The notes beneath the pieces were generated by a model, which did no database searches, was not told the origin of the DNA, and saw only the letters and a program-made list of their open reading frames with translations. From Streptomyces sp. NBC_01214 (GTDB lineage: Bacteria > Actinomycetota > Actinomycetes > Streptomycetales > Streptomycetaceae): a stretch of DNA of 64,000 nucleotides. The DNA lies in NCBI RefSeq assembly GCF_026340975.1, contig NZ_JAPEOS010000004.1, forward strand, positions 1-64,000, given 5' to 3'. Position numbers and translations under genes: made by a program. Of the stretch, positions 60,953 to 64,000 are shown piece by piece (position 1 is the first letter of the stretch; every line of letters starts with the position of its first letter).

Positions 60953-63853
60953 ATGCACGACGATCCACTGGATGAGCTCGCACAACAGCTGCGCATTCTC
61001 AAGGCTCAACGAGGGCTAAGCATGGGTGGTCTGCAGCATCGGTCCCAGCTGGGGAAGACCACCGTCAGTCAGGCCCTCAGTGGCAGCCGTCTGCCTTCCG
61101 AGGCGACGGTGGTGGCGCTGGCCAGGGCCTTGGGGGCTGAGGCCGAGCCGCTGCTGGCATTACGCCAGCAGGCAGGCCCCCTGCCGACGGGCCCAGGTGG
61201 GCCGTTACTTGGTGCGCGAGGGATGGCGGCGTTTGGGGAACGCTATCTGCGCTTCGTGGCGGACCGGCACAACCAACTCACTGTGGTGGGACTCGATTTG
61301 GGTCACCCAGGACGTGGCGGTTGGCCTCTCGATGCGGCGTATCTGAGTCTTGAGTTGGCGCAGGCGGAGGCTGACTGGTGGCAGGTCACGGGGGAAAGCG
61401 CGGTGGCGTCGTCAGTGGTCCGGCGTGCGGAGCAGGCGCTGGCCGGGCAGCGCCGCGTGCTGTTGAAGGGGTTCGCCGGCAGCGGCAAGACGACGTTGCT
61501 CCAGTGGCTCGCTGTGGCGACAGCGACCGGTGGTCTTCCGGAAGAGCTGGGGGACTTGCACGGGCGGATTCCGTTTGTACTCCCGCTGCGGACGCTCGTC
61601 CGGCGTGGCCGCCTGCCGCAGCCGCACGAGTTCCTGGCGGACACAGCCGCTCCGCTGGCCGATCTCCAGCCCAATGGCTGGGCCGACTCAGTTCTCTCCA
61701 GCCGGGCGCTAGTACTCGTCGACGGAGTCGACGAGGTTCCCCAGGAGCATCGGCAATCAGCAAGGCAGTGGCTCGGCGAACTGCTGTCGGCCTACGCAGA
61801 CATGCGTGTGGTGGTCACAACTAGGCCTTCGGCCGTTCCAGAGGGCTGGTTGGCGAACGAGAAGTTCGCCGAACTGACGGTCCGGCCCATGAACACTATG
61901 GACACGCGCATCTTCATCGGGCGTTGGCATACCGCTGCCTGCCAGAACGCCAGCAGCGACGAGGAACAAGTACACCTGCATAACCTCGAAGCTGCTCTCC
62001 AGACGACGGTGCGTGCCCAGCGTGGCCTTTCGCAACTCTCGACGACGCCGTTGATGTGCGCGTTGATTTGCGCCCTGCACAGGGAGCGGCGAGGGCACCT
62101 CCCTCACGGGCGGATGGAGCTGTATGCGGCGGCGCTTTCCATGCTCCTGGTCCGCCGTGATCACGAACGCGGCATCGCCCTGCCTGAAGGGATCCAGCTG
62201 ACCGAGCAGCAAAGTTCGCGGCTCCTGCAGCGGCTTGCCTACTGGCTGATCCGAAACCAGCAGACCGAGATGGACCATGCCACGGCTCTGGTGCTGCTGA
62301 ACGATGCCTTGCCGGCCATGCCGTCGGTGGCGGCTCAAGGCAACACCGAACAGGTCTTGGCGCACCTGATCAGCCGGACCGGGCTGCTGCGCACCCCCGC
62401 CGCCGACACCGTGGACTTCGTCCACCGAACCTTCCAGGACTACCTGGGTGCTCAAGCGGCAGTCGAAAGCCACGACCTGCCCCTGCTGGTCAATCACGCC
62501 CACGACGACCAGTGGGAAGACGTTATCCGGATGGCCGTTGCGCACGCCCGCCCTCAGGAAGCCGCAGAACTGTTGAAGAAGCTCGTTGAGCGGGGCGATA
62601 GAGAAGAGACAAACCGGCCGCGTCTTCACCTGTCAGCCGCTGCAAGCCTGCCCTACGCAACGGAAATCCACCCAGACGTCCGCGGCCTGGTTGAGCAGCG
62701 AGCTAGCGCACTACTGCCTCCCCGTTCCGACCAAGAAGCCGATCTCCTCGCCACACTTGGGCCCGGAATCCTGGATCTCCTCCCACACACGGCAGACGGC
62801 CTGAAGGCCGACGAGGCGAGCGCCGTCGTGCGAACTGCGGCCACGATTGGCGGTGACCAGGCCTACGAACTGCTGCAGCAGTTCGCACGAACGCTGCCAG
62901 TGCCCGGGCACGACGCATCGCCGGACTTTGCTCTGAGCGAGGGATGGGCGAACTTCGACGCAAACGAGTACGCCCAGAACATCTTGCTACCCCGCCAGAT
63001 CGGGCAGGTCTGCGGTGTCACCGTACGCACCCGTGAACAGCTCGACGCCCTGGGACTACTGTCCCCTCTCAAACGGATCGCTTTCCGTGGAACTTTCACC
63101 TCCCAGGACATATCTTCTAACCTCTTGGCCGAGCACACTCAGTGGCTGCAGATCTACGAAGGCCAGGCTCTGGACAGCGTGCAGTTCATTCGCGACCTCC
63201 CGGGTCTGCAGGAGCTCGCTCTGTCCGAATGCGAGCAGATCCAAGACCTCAACGATCTGACAGGCCTGCCACTGTCCCGGCTACGCCTCCTGCAGATGCC
63301 CGACACGCTCTCCTTTGACGCTATTGCCTCCATGCCTGCAGTGACCCACCTCGCCCTCTATACCATCCTGCCTTGGAGAGACCTGCATCAGCTGCCGGCA
63401 CCCGCCGGGCTGACCGAACTGGCGCTAGGCAGATGGATTTCCGCGTCGGTCACCGGGATCTCCCGCTTCCCTCACCTGCGCATGCTCATCGTCAACCACC
63501 CGCTCGACGAGATCGAATGGGAGGAAATCGCGGCTCTGCCCCATCTGACCGAGCTGTACATCGGTGAAAGCAGCCTTGACAACGCCGCTCCCATGTTGAC
63601 GATCAAGCACCTCACGGCCTACTCCGAACGCAGCGACATGCCCATCCACCTGATCCCCGAGCACTTCCCCAACCTTGAGACGCTCTCCCTCACCTGCCGC
63701 AACTGGGTCCCTGATATCACTCCCCTGCAAGAACTCCACGGGCTTCGACTGTCTCTCGCCCAGACACCGCACGCCGTTGGCCTCGACGGATTCCCGCCCA
63801 ACGCCGTCACCCTCCACCCACGACCACGTACACCGGTCCTACCGAACCCGTGA
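60953..63853 (+). CDS. HTH-NACHT-LRR STAND NTPase (bacterial NLR-like)
   Basis: A 966-residue STAND ATPase. Residues 6-60 are an XRE HTH (AQQLRILKAQRGLSMGGLQH, GKTTVSQALSGSRLPS). The NACHT domain follows with Walker A LKGFAGSGKTTLLQWLAV (about 165-180), Walker B RALVLVDGVDEVPQ, and VVVTTRPSAVP (sensor). Helical repeats then lead to C-terminal leucine-rich repeats (LPGLQELALSECEQIQDLND, SRLRLLQMP, LPHLTELYIGESSL). Bacterial NACHT/Avs proteins are phage sensors; here the effector would be the N-terminal HTH, which is unusual, so a regulatory role is also possible. Codon 85 is TTA (61205-61207). GGAGGGGTGGGG precedes ATG 60953. Confidence 0.82.
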   Translation: MHDDPLDELAQQLRILKAQRGLSMGGLQHRSQLGKTTVSQALSGSRLPSEATVVALARALGAEAEPLLALRQQAGPLPTGPGGPLLGARGMAAFGERYLRFVADRHNQLTVVGLDLGHPGRGGWPLDAAYLSLELAQAEADWWQVTGESAVASSVVRRAEQALAGQRRVLLKGFAGSGKTTLLQWLAVATATGGLPEELGDLHGRIPFVLPLRTLVRRGRLPQPHEFLADTAAPLADLQPNGWADSVLSSRALVLVDGVDEVPQEHRQSARQWLGELLSAYADMRVVVTTRPSAVPEGWLANEKFAELTVRPMNTMDTRIFIGRWHTAACQNASSDEEQVHLHNLEAALQTTVRAQRGLSQLSTTPLMCALICALHRERRGHLPHGRMELYAAALSMLLVRRDHERGIALPEGIQLTEQQSSRLLQRLAYWLIRNQQTEMDHATALVLLNDALPAMPSVAAQGNTEQVLAHLISRTGLLRTPAADTVDFVHRTFQDYLGAQAAVESHDLPLLVNHAHDDQWEDVIRMAVAHARPQEAAELLKKLVERGDREETNRPRLHLSAAASLPYATEIHPDVRGLVEQRASALLPPRSDQEADLLATLGPGILDLLPHTADGLKADEASAVVRTAATIGGDQAYELLQQFARTLPVPGHDASPDFALSEGWANFDANEYAQNILLPRQIGQVCGVTVRTREQLDALGLLSPLKRIAFRGTFTSQDISSNLLAEHTQWLQIYEGQALDSVQFIRDLPGLQELALSECEQIQDLNDLTGLPLSRLRLLQMPDTLSFDAIASMPAVTHLALYTILPWRDLHQLPAPAGLTELALGRWISASVTGISRFPHLRMLIVNHPLDEIEWEEIAALPHLTELYIGESSLDNAAPMLTIKHLTAYSERSDMPIHLIPEHFPNLETLSLTCRNWVPDITPLQELHGLRLSLAQTPHAVGLDGFPPNAVTLHPRPRTPVLPNP

Positions 63854-64000
63854 TCGCAAGAATTCAGTCGAGTAGCCGCTGCCTCGGATCGGACCAGAGT
63901 TTGCAACACGGTGCAGGGCCTGGCGCCAAAACAACGACAACGCAAGTAGCCCTCGACCGGGCAGAGCCCAGCTTCACGCAGGAGGAGACGACAAGCGTCG
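63854..64000. other. Window end, nothing recognised
   Basis: Short tail after the NACHT gene with no gene, hairpin array or repeat that I can support. Confidence 0.4.

Noticed and set aside
1..64000. CRISPR array, rRNA or tRNA genes
   Set aside because: No regularly spaced repeats, no tRNA-like cloverleaf with a T-arm motif and no rRNA-like segment were noticed by eye.
63854..64000. A second telomere at the right edge
   Set aside because: No palindrome cluster comparable with the left edge.

Overview
The window is high-GC actinobacterial DNA, almost certainly Streptomyces, from the end of a linear replicon (plasmid or chromosome arm). The reasons are: strong third-position GC; GTG starts and GGAG-type ribosome sites; a dense array of AA-looped palindromes at bases 3-269 that looks like telomeric DNA; a TtrA-type helicase gene next to that array; and two telomere-maintenance gene pairs, tap-tpg. 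The first pair (11329-13989) is canonical. The second (tap2 35364-37592, tpg2 33644-34201) is divergent and is split by a tniQ gene.

Layout. Bases 1-4.2 kb: palindrome array, a small gene, ttrA and an IS5-family insertion. 4.2-10.8 kb: a YaaC-like gene broken by one in-frame TGA, an unknown partner gene, and a three-gene ABC-3C conflict system (nuclease effector, middle component, DUF3732 ATPase). 11.3-15.6 kb: tap-tpg, a PD-(D/E)xK nuclease and a zinc-ribbon gene. 15.9-23.9 kb: a TPR regulator divergent from a tight seven-gene operon with two radical SAM enzymes, a creatininase-like hydrolase, an arylsulfotransferase-like propeller, a GT2 glycosyltransferase, a methyltransferase and a P-loop kinase; this looks like an uncharacterised modification pathway. 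24.4-27.5 kb: a UvrD-type helicase gene split by an IS21-like element that carries a YunG-like gene and is itself hit by a 142-bp MITE. Removing the IS21 element in silico restores the helicase frame exactly. 27.7-34.2 kb: plasmid-type regulators and hypotheticals, a three-copy operator, a WXG/lysozyme-like secreted pair, and tpg2.

34.3-53.6 kb is the most unusual part. tniQ, tap2, an IS701-family element and tnsABC-like genes come first. A four-gene translationally coupled operon follows that matches the Wadjet (JetABCD/MksBEFG) plan: kleisin-like, MksE-like, a 1548-residue SMC-like ATPase and a DUF2220/Toprim JetD. The A-C subunits look divergent from the described Wadjet types. After it lies a second copy of the small PD-(D/E)xK nuclease family.

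53.7-64 kb adds a MerR-like gene, an unknown gene plus a large SF2 helicase with a possible C-terminal nuclease domain, and a NACHT-LRR protein with an N-terminal HTH. The replicon end is thus a defence and mobile-element island. Three of the candidate defence genes carry the rare TTA codon, so they may depend on the developmental tRNA gene bldA.
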